A DNA stretch of 64,000 nt. It comes from Massilia pinisoli (GTDB lineage: Bacteria > Pseudomonadota > Gammaproteobacteria > Burkholderiales > Burkholderiaceae_D). Shown piece by piece: positions 46,714 to 56,220 of the stretch (positions within the stretch are counted from its first letter, which is position 1; every line of letters starts with the position of its first letter). Made by a program: the position numbers and the translations under genes. The stretch is taken from NCBI RefSeq assembly GCF_024753285.1, contig NZ_JANUGW010000005.1, positions 1 through 64,000 of the forward strand, in the 5' to 3' direction. The notes under the pieces are model-generated. The model was not told the origin of the DNA. It saw only the letters and a program-made list of their open reading frames with translations, and ran no database searches.

Positions 46714-48134
46714 TGTCGCACCACCTGCTCATCCAGTTCATCACGTGGTTCGTGCTGTGCTACTTCGTGCTGCTCAACGGCGGCTACCTCGTGCTGAACA
46801 TGCTGTCGCTGCGCGCGCTGCACCGCAAGGGCCAGGAAGCGATGCTGGACGACCTGCCGCGCGTCTACTCCGGCCTCGAGCCGCCCGTCAGCATCCTCGT
46901 GCCCGCGTACAACGAGGCCGCGACGATTGCCGCGTCCGTGCGCTCCATGCTGCAGCTGACGTATTCCGAATACGAGGTGCTGGTCGTGAACGACGGCTCG
47001 AAGGACGCCACGCTGGACGTGTTGAAGCGCGAGTTCGGCCTGCTGCCGTTTCCGGAAGCGTACCGGCGCCGCATCGCGACGAAGGACATCCGCCAGATCT
47101 ACCGCTCCACGCGCTTTCCGAACCTGCGAGTGGTCGACAAGGACAACGGCGGCAAGGCCGACTCGCTGAACGCGGGCATCAACGCGGCGCGCTACCCGCT
47201 CGTGTGCGGCGTGGACGCCGATTCGATCCTGCAGCGCGACAGCCTGGAAAAGGTGACGGAACCGTTCCTGCGCGACCCGACCGTCGTCGCCACGGGCGGC
47301 ACGATCCGCGTGGCCAACGGGTGCGAAGTGACGGGCGGCTTCCTCACGAAGGTCGGCCTGCCGCGCAATGTCTGGGCGCTATTCCAGGTCGTGGAATACC
47401 TGCGCGCGTTCCTGTTCGGCCGCCTCGGGTGGTCGTCCGTGAACGGCATGCTGATCGTCTCCGGCGCGTTCGGCGTGTTCCGCAAGGAGACCGTGATCCA
47501 GGCCGGCGGCTACCGCCCGGACACGATCGGCGAGGACATGGAACTGATCGTGCGCATGCACCGCCTGCTGCGCGCGCAGCGCCAGCCGTACAAAATCGAA
47601 TTCGTGCCCGATCCCGTGTGCTGGACGGAGGCGCCGGAAGATTACCGCACACTGAAGAACCAGCGCATCCGCTGGCAGCGCGGCCTGGCCGAGAGCTTGA
47701 ACGCCAACTGGGGCCTGATGTTCTCGAGGAACGGCGGCGTGCCCGGCTGGCTCGCATTCCCGTTCATGCTGCTGTTCGAATGGCTGGGGCCCGTCGTCGA
47801 ACTGGGCGGCTATGTCTTCATGACGTGGGCGGCCGTCGCGGGCGGGATCTCGTGGCAGGCGTTCGCCACGTTCATGTTCGTCGCGATCGGCCTCGGCATC
47901 CTGCTGTCCGCGTCCGGCCTGCTGCTGGAAGAGATGTCGTTCCACATGTACCCGCGCGGCAAGCAGTTGCTTGCGCTGGGCGCCGTCGTGCTGCTGGAAA
48001 ACCTCGGCTACCGCCAGTTGAACACGGTGTGGCGCCTGATCGGCCTGTGGCGCTGGATCGCGCAGAAGGAATCGACCTGGGGTACGATGAAACGCAAGGG
48101 CGACTGGCAGGCAGGTACGCCCAAAGGCCCCTGA
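46713..48134 (+). CDS. Processive family 2 glycosyltransferase (PgaC/HasA-like synthase)
   Basis: 473 aa. Two N-terminal-side and three C-terminal membrane segments (about 8-30; 345-370, 378-402, 425-440) around a GT-A domain. All signature residues of processive beta-glycan synthases are present: VNDGSKD, CGVDADSI (DxD), GED and QRIRWQRG (QxxRW). Enzymes of this type polymerise and extrude GlcNAc, glucose or hyaluronan-like chains. The ATG shares one base with the stop of the HEAT gene. The polymer cannot be told from the sequence. Confidence 0.9.
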   Translation: MSHHLLIQFITWFVLCYFVLLNGGYLVLNMLSLRALHRKGQEAMLDDLPRVYSGLEPPVSILVPAYNEAATIAASVRSMLQLTYSEYEVLVVNDGSKDATLDVLKREFGLLPFPEAYRRRIATKDIRQIYRSTRFPNLRVVDKDNGGKADSLNAGINAARYPLVCGVDADSILQRDSLEKVTEPFLRDPTVVATGGTIRVANGCEVTGGFLTKVGLPRNVWALFQVVEYLRAFLFGRLGWSSVNGMLIVSGAFGVFRKETVIQAGGYRPDTIGEDMELIVRMHRLLRAQRQPYKIEFVPDPVCWTEAPEDYRTLKNQRIRWQRGLAESLNANWGLMFSRNGGVPGWLAFPFMLLFEWLGPVVELGGYVFMTWAAVAGGISWQAFATFMFVAIGLGILLSASGLLLEEMSFHMYPRGKQLLALGAVVLLENLGYRQLNTVWRLIGLWRWIAQKESTWGTMKRKGDWQAGTPKGP

Positions 48135-48136
48135 CC

Positions 48137-49774
48137 ATGCGCACGCTCCTCGTTTCCTTGCCCCTGCTCGCGATGACGATCCCGGCCCACGCCGCCTGGC
48201 TGCACCAATGTCCAGCCGCGACGGACGGCGCGCCGCCGCGCTACGTCGTCGATGGCCGCGAGCACGCGCCGGGCTGCACGAGCGTCGCGCTGGCGCCCGG
48301 CGCCGACGTCGAGGCCGTTTATCCGCTGGCACCGGGCGAGACGCCGGACGACGTGATCGTCCTGAACGGCAACGTGACGGACGGCCACTTCGCCGTCAGC
48401 GAGCACGAACTGCCGTCCGCCACGCGCGGCCCGGCGCGTCCGGACCCCATGCCGCTGCACGCGAACCTGCTGCAGTGGATGGACGCGCGTACGTTCGGCG
48501 TCGAGGAGCGCGTGCAGGCGCACCTGGAAAATGCCACCCTGCGCGTCACCTGCCGCCCGGGCCGGCGCCCGGCCGGTGCGATCCTCACGGGGCCGTGGTT
48601 CCTCACGCGCGCCAGTACCGTGCTGGCCGCGACGTATGAAGCGCAGGGCAGCGCGTTCACGTGGCAGGCCGCCGACGCGGCCCATCAGGCAAGCGGCGAC
48701 GCGCTCGACATGGGCACGCTGACCGCCGGCGCCAAGGCCGCCCGGCTCACGCTGCCCGCGTCTCTGGACCGCGCCGGCTGGCGCCAGTTCGTGCTGCTAT
48801 GCCCCGCGTCCGAGGCGAGCGTCGACGTGACGGCGCTGGCGCTGGAGCCCGCCGCCGCGCCGAAGGCCGCGCCGCGCGCGACGTGGGTCTGGCGTCCCGG
48901 CGACTGGATTGACGGCGGGCCCGCGCTGCTCGACTGGGCGGCCGGCCAGGGCATCCGCGAGCTGTTCGTCACGGTGCCGCTGACGGACGGCGCCGCCGTG
49001 CGCGACCCCGGCCAACTGGCCGCCTTCGTGCGCGCCGCGGGTGCGCGCGGCATCGTCATCGACAGCGTCGACGGCGACCCGCACATGGTGCTGCCCGGCG
49101 AAGTGGCGACGGCCGTGCGGCGCGCGCGCGCGTATGCCGCGTACAACGCCGCGCAGCCCGCCGAGGCGCGCCTGCGGGGCGCGCAGTTCGACGTCGAACC
49201 GTATCTGCTGCCGGAGACCGTTCTGGCGCCGGCCCGGCGCGATACGGCCTACGTCGACATGGCGCGCGCGTTGAAGGCGGCCGCGGGCGACGGCCTGCGC
49301 CTCGAATTTGTCGTCCCGTTCTGGTGGGGCGGGAATCCCGCGCTGCTGGACGCGCTGGCGCCCTACGCGGACTCCCTCGCCGTGATGGACTACCGCACCG
49401 ACCGCGCCCAGGTCGTCGACTTCGCCATCCCGTTCCTCGACTGGGCATCTGTCCACGACCGGCAGGTGCGCATCGCGCTGGAAGCGGGGCCGATCGAGCC
49501 CGAGGTCCAGCGCCGCTACGTGAAGGCGACGGGCGGTCCCGGCGACCTGCAGGCCATCGACGTGGGCGGCCGCCAGGTGCTCGTCCTGCTGCGCAAGCCC
49601 GTCGCGGGCGCGGACGCGCGCCTGTATCGCCTGGACGGCACGCGCACCGTCGACGGCAGCGCGACCACGTTCCACCGGGACAAGCCCGCGCTGCTGCGCC
49701 AGCTGCCCGGCCTGGAACAGGAATTCGGCCTGTGGGACGGCTTCGGCGGGATCGCCATCCACGAACTGCGCTGA
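48137..49774 (+). CDS. Secreted protein, possibly glycoside-hydrolase-like, of the polysaccharide cluster
   Basis: 545 aa, starting 2 bp after the synthase stop. Signal peptide 1-19 (ends PAHA). N-terminal half (about 25-250) is beta-rich. The C-terminal half (about 260-500) looks like a TIM-barrel: GIRELFVTVPL, GIVIDSVDGDPH, GAQFDVEPYLLP, FVVPFWWGG and LAVMDYRTD follow the order of strands in glycoside hydrolases, with Glu in DVEPY as candidate acid/base. This parallels PgaB, whose C-terminal barrel trims poly-GlcNAc during export, but there is no visible deacetylase domain. The family is not recognised. Confidence 0.7.
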   Translation: MRTLLVSLPLLAMTIPAHAAWLHQCPAATDGAPPRYVVDGREHAPGCTSVALAPGADVEAVYPLAPGETPDDVIVLNGNVTDGHFAVSEHELPSATRGPARPDPMPLHANLLQWMDARTFGVEERVQAHLENATLRVTCRPGRRPAGAILTGPWFLTRASTVLAATYEAQGSAFTWQAADAAHQASGDALDMGTLTAGAKAARLTLPASLDRAGWRQFVLLCPASEASVDVTALALEPAAAPKAAPRATWVWRPGDWIDGGPALLDWAAGQGIRELFVTVPLTDGAAVRDPGQLAAFVRAAGARGIVIDSVDGDPHMVLPGEVATAVRRARAYAAYNAAQPAEARLRGAQFDVEPYLLPETVLAPARRDTAYVDMARALKAAAGDGLRLEFVVPFWWGGNPALLDALAPYADSLAVMDYRTDRAQVVDFAIPFLDWASVHDRQVRIALEAGPIEPEVQRRYVKATGGPGDLQAIDVGGRQVLVLLRKPVAGADARLYRLDGTRTVDGSATTFHRDKPALLRQLPGLEQEFGLWDGFGGIAIHELR

Positions 49775-49784
49775 GGTCGCGCCC

Positions 49785-49813
49785 TTGCTCATGAAATCGT
49801 TTTCATATACTCT
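49785..49813 (+). promoter_or_regulatory. Promoter of the GH43 gene with LacI-type operator
   Basis: TTGCTC (49785-49790) and TACTCT (49808-49813) are 17 bp apart. The spacer holds ATGAAATCGTTTTCAT (49791-49806), an imperfect palindrome with 6-bp complementary ends and a central CG, the design of LacI/GalR-family operators. Binding there would block RNA polymerase. Confidence 0.6.
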
Positions 49814-49849
49814 TGGAAACAATCATTACGCAAGAATCTGGAGACCCGC

Positions 49850-51493
49850 GTGACCAACCCATCCCGCCGCTCGGCATTCAAGACGCTGCTCGCCGGCGCC
49901 GCTTCCCTCCCCGCCGCCGCCGTGCTGCCGGCCCAGGCCGCCGCCCGGAACGCCGCACCAGCCGTCCCCGCGTGCCCACCTGCCCCGCGCTGGGGCCGCG
50001 GCATCGAAGGCCAGCGCAAGGCCGACCTCGGCGACGGCACGTACATGAACCCGATCATCTCGGGCGACCACCCGGACCCGACGATCCTGAAGGACGGCAA
50101 GGACTATTACATGACGTTCTCGTCCTTCCTGTCGTATCCGGGCATCGTGATCTGGCATTCGACCGATCTCGTGAACTGGACGCCCGTCGGGCCCGCGCTG
50201 AAGAAGCCGCTGGGCACCATCTGGGCGCTCGACCTGTGCAAGCACAACGGCCGCTACTTCATCTACATCCCGGCCGCGCCGGACGGCAACGGCTGGTCGA
50301 TCTACGCCATCTGGGCCGACCGCATCGAGGGGCCATGGAGCGACCCCATCGACCTGAAGATCTCGGGCTGCATCGACCCGGGCCACGTCGTGGGCGAGGA
50401 CGGCAAGCGCTACCTGTTCGTGAACGGCATCCGCCGCGTGCGCCTGACGGACGACGGCCTCGCGGCGGACGGCCCCGTCGAACCCGCCTACCAGCCGTGG
50501 CGCTATCCGGAAGACTGGGTCGTCGAGAACTTCGCGCCGGAAGGCCCGAAACTGCTGCGCCACGGCGCGTACTTCTACATCGTGACGGCGGTCGGCGGCA
50601 CGGCCGGTCCCGTGACGGGCCACATGGTCATCGCGGCCCGCTCGAAGTCGATCCACGGCCCGTGGGAACATTGCCCGCACAACCCGATCGTGCGCACGAC
50701 GAGCAACAAGGAGCCCTGGTGGTCGCGCGGCCACGCATCGCTCGTGGAAGGCCCGGGCGGCGACTGGTGGATGATCTACCACGCCTACGAGAACGGCTTC
50801 CGCACGCTGGGCCGCCAGACCTTGCTGGAGCCCATCGAGTGGACGGCCGACGGCTGGTTCCGCGCCAAGGGCGGCGACCTCTCCAAACCTCTGCCGAAGC
50901 CGCGCGGCGGCAAGGCGGGGCCGAACGGGTTCGCGCTGTCCGACGATTTCTCGAAGGACCGCTTCGGCGTCCAGTGGACCTTCCACGATCCGGCACCGAA
51001 CGAGATGGCGCGCGTGCGCTTCGCGAACGGCGGCCTGGAAATCAAGGGCAAGGGCACGTCGCCGGCCGACGCCACCCCGCTCACCTGCGGCGTCGGCGAC
51101 CGCGCGTACGAGGCCGAGATCACGCTCGACCTCTTGGGCGCGGCCGAAGGCGGCATCCTGCTGTTCTACAATCCGAAGGCCTACGTCGGCCTCGGCTTCA
51201 CGCCGGACACGGTCAAGACGTACGAGTATTCCGAGGAATTGCCGTGGGCGCGCCGCCCGCAAGCCATCTCCAGCGTGCGCGTGCGGCTGACCAACGACGA
51301 CAACGTGGTGACTTTCCATTACTCGTTCGACGGCGGCAAGACGTGGCAGCTGCACGGCACGCGCATGGAAGTGTCGGGTATCCACCACAACGTGTTCGGC
51401 GGCTTCCTGAGCCTGAAAGTAGGCGTGTACGCGGCGGGCGGCGGCACCGTGCGCCTGCGTGATTTCCGCTACCGCGCGCTGGCGTCGTCATGA
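49850..51493 (+). CDS. Tat-exported GH43 family glycoside hydrolase
   Basis: 547 aa from a GTG at 49850 with CTGGAG upstream. Twin-arginine signal (SRRSAFK, then an Ala-rich helix ending AQA). The five-bladed beta-propeller (about 60-340) carries GDHPDPTILKDGKDYYMTFS with the general base Asp, SGCIDPGHV with the middle Asp, and a Glu in the KEPWWSRGHASLV region or nearby as acid. A C-terminal beta-sandwich (about 370-545) resembles the DUF1349/XynB-type modules of xylosidase/arabinanase GH43 enzymes. Acts outside the cytoplasm on plant xylan or arabinan. Probably controlled by a LacI-type repressor encoded elsewhere. Confidence 0.88.
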   Translation: MTNPSRRSAFKTLLAGAASLPAAAVLPAQAAARNAAPAVPACPPAPRWGRGIEGQRKADLGDGTYMNPIISGDHPDPTILKDGKDYYMTFSSFLSYPGIVIWHSTDLVNWTPVGPALKKPLGTIWALDLCKHNGRYFIYIPAAPDGNGWSIYAIWADRIEGPWSDPIDLKISGCIDPGHVVGEDGKRYLFVNGIRRVRLTDDGLAADGPVEPAYQPWRYPEDWVVENFAPEGPKLLRHGAYFYIVTAVGGTAGPVTGHMVIAARSKSIHGPWEHCPHNPIVRTTSNKEPWWSRGHASLVEGPGGDWWMIYHAYENGFRTLGRQTLLEPIEWTADGWFRAKGGDLSKPLPKPRGGKAGPNGFALSDDFSKDRFGVQWTFHDPAPNEMARVRFANGGLEIKGKGTSPADATPLTCGVGDRAYEAEITLDLLGAAEGGILLFYNPKAYVGLGFTPDTVKTYEYSEELPWARRPQAISSVRVRLTNDDNVVTFHYSFDGGKTWQLHGTRMEVSGIHHNVFGGFLSLKVGVYAAGGGTVRLRDFRYRALASS

Positions 51494-51562
51494 TGACTTG
51501 AGCGCGCGCCACGGGCGTCCGGGAACTGCTAGCATGCGCGGAAATCGTAACCAAAAGTCTAC

Positions 51563-53749
51563 ATGCACGAGAACCCGCCTTGCATTATGGGCGACGGCGC
51601 CGCCCCGGACGATGCCAGCCGCCGCTTCGACGAACTGCTCGCCCACCTGCCCGCCGGCGTGGTGATGCACGACGCGCAGGGGCGGGTCGTCGCCGCCAAT
51701 CCCGAGGCGCTTGCCCTGCTAGGGCGCAGCGAACGAGAGGTGCTGGGCGCGGCGGCCAGCGACACGGCCTGGCATTTCGTGCGTGCGGACGGCACGCCCA
51801 TGCCGGCCTCGGAATATCCCGTCAACGACGTGCTGCGTACGGGCGCCAAGGTGTCGGACCTCGTCGTCGGCGTGCCCCGCCCCGCCCGGGGCGACGTACG
51901 CTGGGCGCTCTGCAACGCCTATCCCGAACGCGACGAGCACGGTGCGATCCACCGCGTCGTCGTCTGCTTCACCGACTGCACCGCGTTGAAGGACGTCGAA
52001 CAATCGCTGCACAAGTCCGAGGAACGCATGCGCCTCGCGCTGCAGGGCTCGACGGACGCGCCGTGGGACTGGGACCTGGTCTCGGGCGAACTCTATTATT
52101 CGGCGCGCTGGTGGGAGATGCTGGGCTACACGCCCGGCGCGCAGCCGGCCGACGCCGAGGCCTGGGTGCGGCTGATGCACCCGGAAGACCGGATCCGCAC
52201 CGTCGACCTGCTGGACGAACTGCTGGCCGGCCCGCGCCAGGCGTACAGCACGGAGTTCCGCCTGCGCCACCACGACGGCCACTACGTGCCCGTGCTGAGC
52301 CGCGGCTTCATCCTGCGCGACGCGGGCGGCAAGGCCGTGCGGCTGTCCGGCACCAATACCGACCTCACGGAGCGCAAGGTCACTGAGCGCCGCATCCACG
52401 AACTCGCCTATTTCGACCAGTTGACGGGCCTGCCGAACCGGCGCTTCCTGCTCGACGAGCTGGGCCAGATCCTCGCCCGCAACGGGCGCGCGAGCCGCCA
52501 CGGCGCCCTGCTGTTCCTCGACCTCGACAATTTTAAATTGCTGAACGACACGATGGGCCACGACGTGGGCGACCTGCTGCTGCGCGAAGTGGCGCGGCGG
52601 CTGCGGCGGGCGCTGCGCGAAGGCGACCACCTCGCGCGCCTGGGCGGCGACGAATTCGTGATCGTGCTGGAAAACCTCGGCGCCACGCCGGCCGACGCGA
52701 TGGTCGAAGTCCACGCCGTGGGCCGCAAGCTGCTCGACGTGCTGGCCGAACCGTTCGATCTGGCCGGCCGCCAGTGCTCCAGCAGCCCCAGCATCGGCGC
52801 CACGCTGTTCGACGGCCACCCGACCGACATCGACCTGCTGCTGCGCCAGGCCGACCTCGCGATGTACCGCGCGAAGGACGAGGGCCGCAACACCTTGCGC
52901 TTCTTCGACCCCGGCATGCAAGCGGCCGTCGACCGCCAGGCCGCGCTGTCGGCCGCGCTGCGCACGGGCCTCGCGCATCGGCAGTTCGTGCTGTACTGCC
53001 AGCCGCAGTTCGGGCACGACGGCAGCCTCGTCGGCGCGGAAGCGCTCGTGCGCTGGCAGCGCGGCGCGGACGAACTGGTGAGCCCCGGCGAATTCATCGG
53101 CGCGGCCGAATCCGGCGGCCTGATCGCGGCGCTCGGCATGGACGTGCTGGAACAGGGGTGCCACGCGCTCGCGCGCTGGGCGCGCGCACCGAGCCTGCAA
53201 GGATTGAAGCTCGCGGTGAACATCAGCGTCCACCAGCTGCGCGACCCCGATTTCCCCCACGCCGTCGCCACCCTGCTGGCCGCGACCGGCGCCCGGGCCG
53301 ACCGCCTCACCCTGGAACTGACGGAGAGCGTGTTCGCGCGCAACCCGGGCGACCTCGTCGACCGCATGCAGCAGCTGCGCGGCCTCGGCGTGCATTTCGC
53401 GCTGGACGATTTCGGCACCGGCTATTCGTCGCTCGCGTACCTGGCGCGCTTTCCGCTGGCGGCGCTGAAGATCGACCGCTCGTTCGTGCGGGACGTCGAC
53501 AACGACCCGAACGCGTCGTCGATCGTCGAGGCCATCATCGCCCTGGCGCGCAAGCTGCATCTCGCGACGATCGCCGAGGGCGTGGAACTGGATGCCCAGC
53601 AGGCATTCCTGACGGCGCATGGCTGCGACGTGATGCAGGGCTACCTGCTCGGGCGTCCCGTCGCGCTGGACGAGTTCGAGGCACGCTACGGCCGGCCGCC
53701 CGTGCCGATGGAGGCGCCCGTTCAGGCCGCGAGCGGCAGCTCGACGTAG
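51563..53749 (+). CDS. PAS-PAS-GGDEF-EAL protein (c-di-GMP)
   Basis: 728 aa, soluble. Two PAS domains (about 20-140 and 150-280), GGDEF (about 285-450) with an intact RLGGDEF, and EAL (about 465-715) with AEALVRW, NISVHQL, LTES, DDFGTGYSS and KIDRSF all conserved. Both activities look possible; the PAS domains may sense redox, oxygen or small molecules. Its last 28 bp overlap the 3' end of the convergent sensor-kinase gene. Confidence 0.93.
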   Translation: MHENPPCIMGDGAAPDDASRRFDELLAHLPAGVVMHDAQGRVVAANPEALALLGRSEREVLGAAASDTAWHFVRADGTPMPASEYPVNDVLRTGAKVSDLVVGVPRPARGDVRWALCNAYPERDEHGAIHRVVVCFTDCTALKDVEQSLHKSEERMRLALQGSTDAPWDWDLVSGELYYSARWWEMLGYTPGAQPADAEAWVRLMHPEDRIRTVDLLDELLAGPRQAYSTEFRLRHHDGHYVPVLSRGFILRDAGGKAVRLSGTNTDLTERKVTERRIHELAYFDQLTGLPNRRFLLDELGQILARNGRASRHGALLFLDLDNFKLLNDTMGHDVGDLLLREVARRLRRALREGDHLARLGGDEFVIVLENLGATPADAMVEVHAVGRKLLDVLAEPFDLAGRQCSSSPSIGATLFDGHPTDIDLLLRQADLAMYRAKDEGRNTLRFFDPGMQAAVDRQAALSAALRTGLAHRQFVLYCQPQFGHDGSLVGAEALVRWQRGADELVSPGEFIGAAESGGLIAALGMDVLEQGCHALARWARAPSLQGLKLAVNISVHQLRDPDFPHAVATLLAATGARADRLTLELTESVFARNPGDLVDRMQQLRGLGVHFALDDFGTGYSSLAYLARFPLAALKIDRSFVRDVDNDPNASSIVEAIIALARKLHLATIAEGVELDAQQAFLTAHGCDVMQGYLLGRPVALDEFEARYGRPPVPMEAPVQAASGSST

Positions 53750-56007
53750 AACGTGGTGCCAATGCCCTCGGCGCTGTCGAACCAGATGTCGCCGCCCAGC
53801 TCCTCGACGATCGTCTTGCAGATCGACAGGCCGAGGCCCGTGCCACCCTGACGGCGCGAATCGGCGCCGTCGGCCTGGGCGAAGCGCTGGAACACGCGGT
53901 CGCGGAACGCTTCCGGAATGCCGGCGCCCTCGTCCGCCACCGCGAGGCGCGCACGGTCGCCGCGCGTCTCGACGTGCGTGCGCACCGTCGATCCCGGCCC
54001 GGAAAACTTGATCGCATTCGACAGCAGATTCGTCAGCACCTGCGCGAGGCGGTCGCCGTCGACGTCCACGCGCGCACTCTCCGCGCCGGGCGCCGCGACG
54101 CACGACAACGCGATCCCGGCCTGGTCGGCGTAGCTCTGCATCGCGGCGACGGCGTCCTCCGCGAGCGGCAGCAGCGGCTGCACTTCGCGGTCGAACACCA
54201 TGGCGCCGGCGTCCAGCTTTTGCAGGTCGAGCACGTCGCTGACGAGGCGCACGAGGCGGGCCGAACTCGCGTTCGCGACGTCGACGAGGCCTTGCGCGTC
54301 CGGCGGCAATTCACCGGCCATGCCGTCGGCCAGCAGCGCGAGCGACGCGGAGATCGCCGTCAGCGGCGTGCGCAGCTCGTGCGACACGGTCGCGACGAAT
54401 TCGTCCTTCATCCGCTCGACTTCCTTGCGCTCGGAGATGTCGTGCACGAAGGCGGAGAAGAACAGGCCTTCGCCCGTGCCGGCCAGGCCCAGCGTCATCT
54501 CGACGGGGATCTCGCGGCCGTCGCGCGTGAGCAGCACCCGTTCGACGCGCTGGCCCAGGATCTCCATTTCTCCCGTCTCGAGGAAGTGCGCGAGCAGCGC
54601 GCGCGAATGGGCGCGGAAGCGTTCCGGCATCACGAGGTCGGAGATGATGCAGCCGACGGCCTCGGCGCGCGTCCAGCCCAGCATCGCTTCGGCCGCCGAG
54701 TTCCAATCGAGGATGCGGCCCCGCATGTCGATGCCGACGAACGCGTCCTGCGCCGTCTCGATGATGGCCGCGATGCGTTGTTCGTTGGCGCGCACCTTGG
54801 CGAGCGCCTGTTCCAGCTCGCGCGTGCGCAGGGCGACGCGCTCCTCCAAGGTCGCGTTCAAGTCTTCCAGCGCGCGCCGGCGGCGCACGAGGTTCGCGAC
54901 GAGCGCATTCAAGGTGTGGCCCAGCGCGCGCACTTCCGCGTAGCCGCCCCGCTGCACTTCGATACGCACCGTTTCGCCTGCGCGGATGCGCCGCGCCGCG
55001 TCCGCGAGCTCGCCGAGCGGCCGCGTGATGTGGCGCGCGATCCCGGCGCCCACCAGCGAGAACAGCGCGGCAAGCAATACCCCGGCACCGAGGCCGTATT
55101 CGCGCAGGCGGCGCACGGGGGCGAAGGCGTCGTCGACATTCTGGCGCACGAGCACCGTCCAACCGAGGCCCGGGTATTCGGCGTAGCCGCGGCCGCGCTG
55201 GAAGCCCACCATGTAGCTGCGGCCGTCCGGCCATTTCTCGACGACGTAGCCGTCCCCGCGCTGCGCGCGCGCCGCCTTCAGGCTGGGCAACATGAGGCGC
55301 TTGCCGGCCACGTCGGGCGGCCCGAGCAGCACGTCGCCCTCGGCATCGACGATCAATGCTTCGACCTGGCGCCGTGCCGTGATCCCGGCCATGACGGAAC
55401 GTTCGACGTCGCGCGCCCATTGCCACGACAAGTGCGCGCCCAGCACGCCGCGCATGACGCCATGCTCGTCGACGTAGGGAAAGGCGACGTCGACGAAGCG
55501 CCACGGTTCCGGCTGCCGGGGCAGCAGGCGCGCCAGCAGCACGGCTTCGTGCACGTCGCCCGCATGGATGCCGCGCAGCGCGTTGCGGAACCACGGGCGG
55601 CGCGACACGTCGGCCCCTTCCAGCAAGCCCTGTGCGGACACCTGCACCTTGCCGTCCAGTCCCGCGTAACCGAGCCAGCTGTAGTAGCCGAGCGTGCTCT
55701 GGATGGCGTCCAGGGTGGCGCGGCGCAGCGCCGGCGGCTGGTCCTCGCCGAGCGAACGGCGGCGCGCGAGCAGGCCCACCTCGCGGTAGCGTTCGAACAT
55801 GCCGCGCTCCAGCTTGTCGGACGTCTGCATCGCCAGCTCGGCGAGGCCGTGCCCGATGTTCGTCTCGACCTGCTCGGACGACTTGCGTTCGATGACGGCG
55901 GTCAGCACCAGCGTCAGGACGATGGACAGCAGCACGAAGGCCAGCGCCAGCCAGGCGCCGAGGGCGCGCGGCAGCAGCCGGCGGAACGATTTCAGGGGAT
56001 TCGACAT
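53722..56007 (-). CDS. Cache-HAMP-PAS sensor histidine kinase
   Basis: 761 aa. Helix 1 (about 18-40), a large periplasmic double-Cache-like domain (45-300; includes SWLGYAGLDGKVQVSA and GVLGAHLSW), helix 2 (about 305-330), HAMP (330-395), coiled coil, PAS (410-525), dimerisation domain with phospho-His in VSHELRTPLTAI (about 540), and an HATPase domain (640-755; NLLSNAIKFS, DEGAGIP, GTGLGLSI). No receiver domain and no adjacent response regulator, so its partner is encoded elsewhere. Overlaps the convergent c-di-GMP gene by 28 bp. Confidence 0.93.
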   Translation of the reverse strand: MSNPLKSFRRLLPRALGAWLALAFVLLSIVLTLVLTAVIERKSSEQVETNIGHGLAELAMQTSDKLERGMFERYREVGLLARRRSLGEDQPPALRRATLDAIQSTLGYYSWLGYAGLDGKVQVSAQGLLEGADVSRRPWFRNALRGIHAGDVHEAVLLARLLPRQPEPWRFVDVAFPYVDEHGVMRGVLGAHLSWQWARDVERSVMAGITARRQVEALIVDAEGDVLLGPPDVAGKRLMLPSLKAARAQRGDGYVVEKWPDGRSYMVGFQRGRGYAEYPGLGWTVLVRQNVDDAFAPVRRLREYGLGAGVLLAALFSLVGAGIARHITRPLGELADAARRIRAGETVRIEVQRGGYAEVRALGHTLNALVANLVRRRRALEDLNATLEERVALRTRELEQALAKVRANEQRIAAIIETAQDAFVGIDMRGRILDWNSAAEAMLGWTRAEAVGCIISDLVMPERFRAHSRALLAHFLETGEMEILGQRVERVLLTRDGREIPVEMTLGLAGTGEGLFFSAFVHDISERKEVERMKDEFVATVSHELRTPLTAISASLALLADGMAGELPPDAQGLVDVANASSARLVRLVSDVLDLQKLDAGAMVFDREVQPLLPLAEDAVAAMQSYADQAGIALSCVAAPGAESARVDVDGDRLAQVLTNLLSNAIKFSGPGSTVRTHVETRGDRARLAVADEGAGIPEAFRDRVFQRFAQADGADSRRQGGTGLGLSICKTIVEELGGDIWFDSAEGIGTTFYVELPLAA

Positions 56008-56220
56008 GGCAAACTGACAAGGACACGGGTCCGATTGGACGCTGTTACCAGCCTAGCATAGCCACGATTCCATGCGGGAATTGTGTTGCAGTGCGTGAAC
56101 ACTCACGTCACCTTTCCCGCAAAAGGTGGCACCGAGGGGGCCGACTACACGGTCATGTCCGATTTCCGGTAAACTTGCCCGTTACTTCCCTGTTTTTCAG
56201 TCATCGCTCCAGGATCAGCC

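Noticed and set aside
56008..56220. FMN riboswitch before ribA
   Set aside because: The conserved RFN core sequences are absent.
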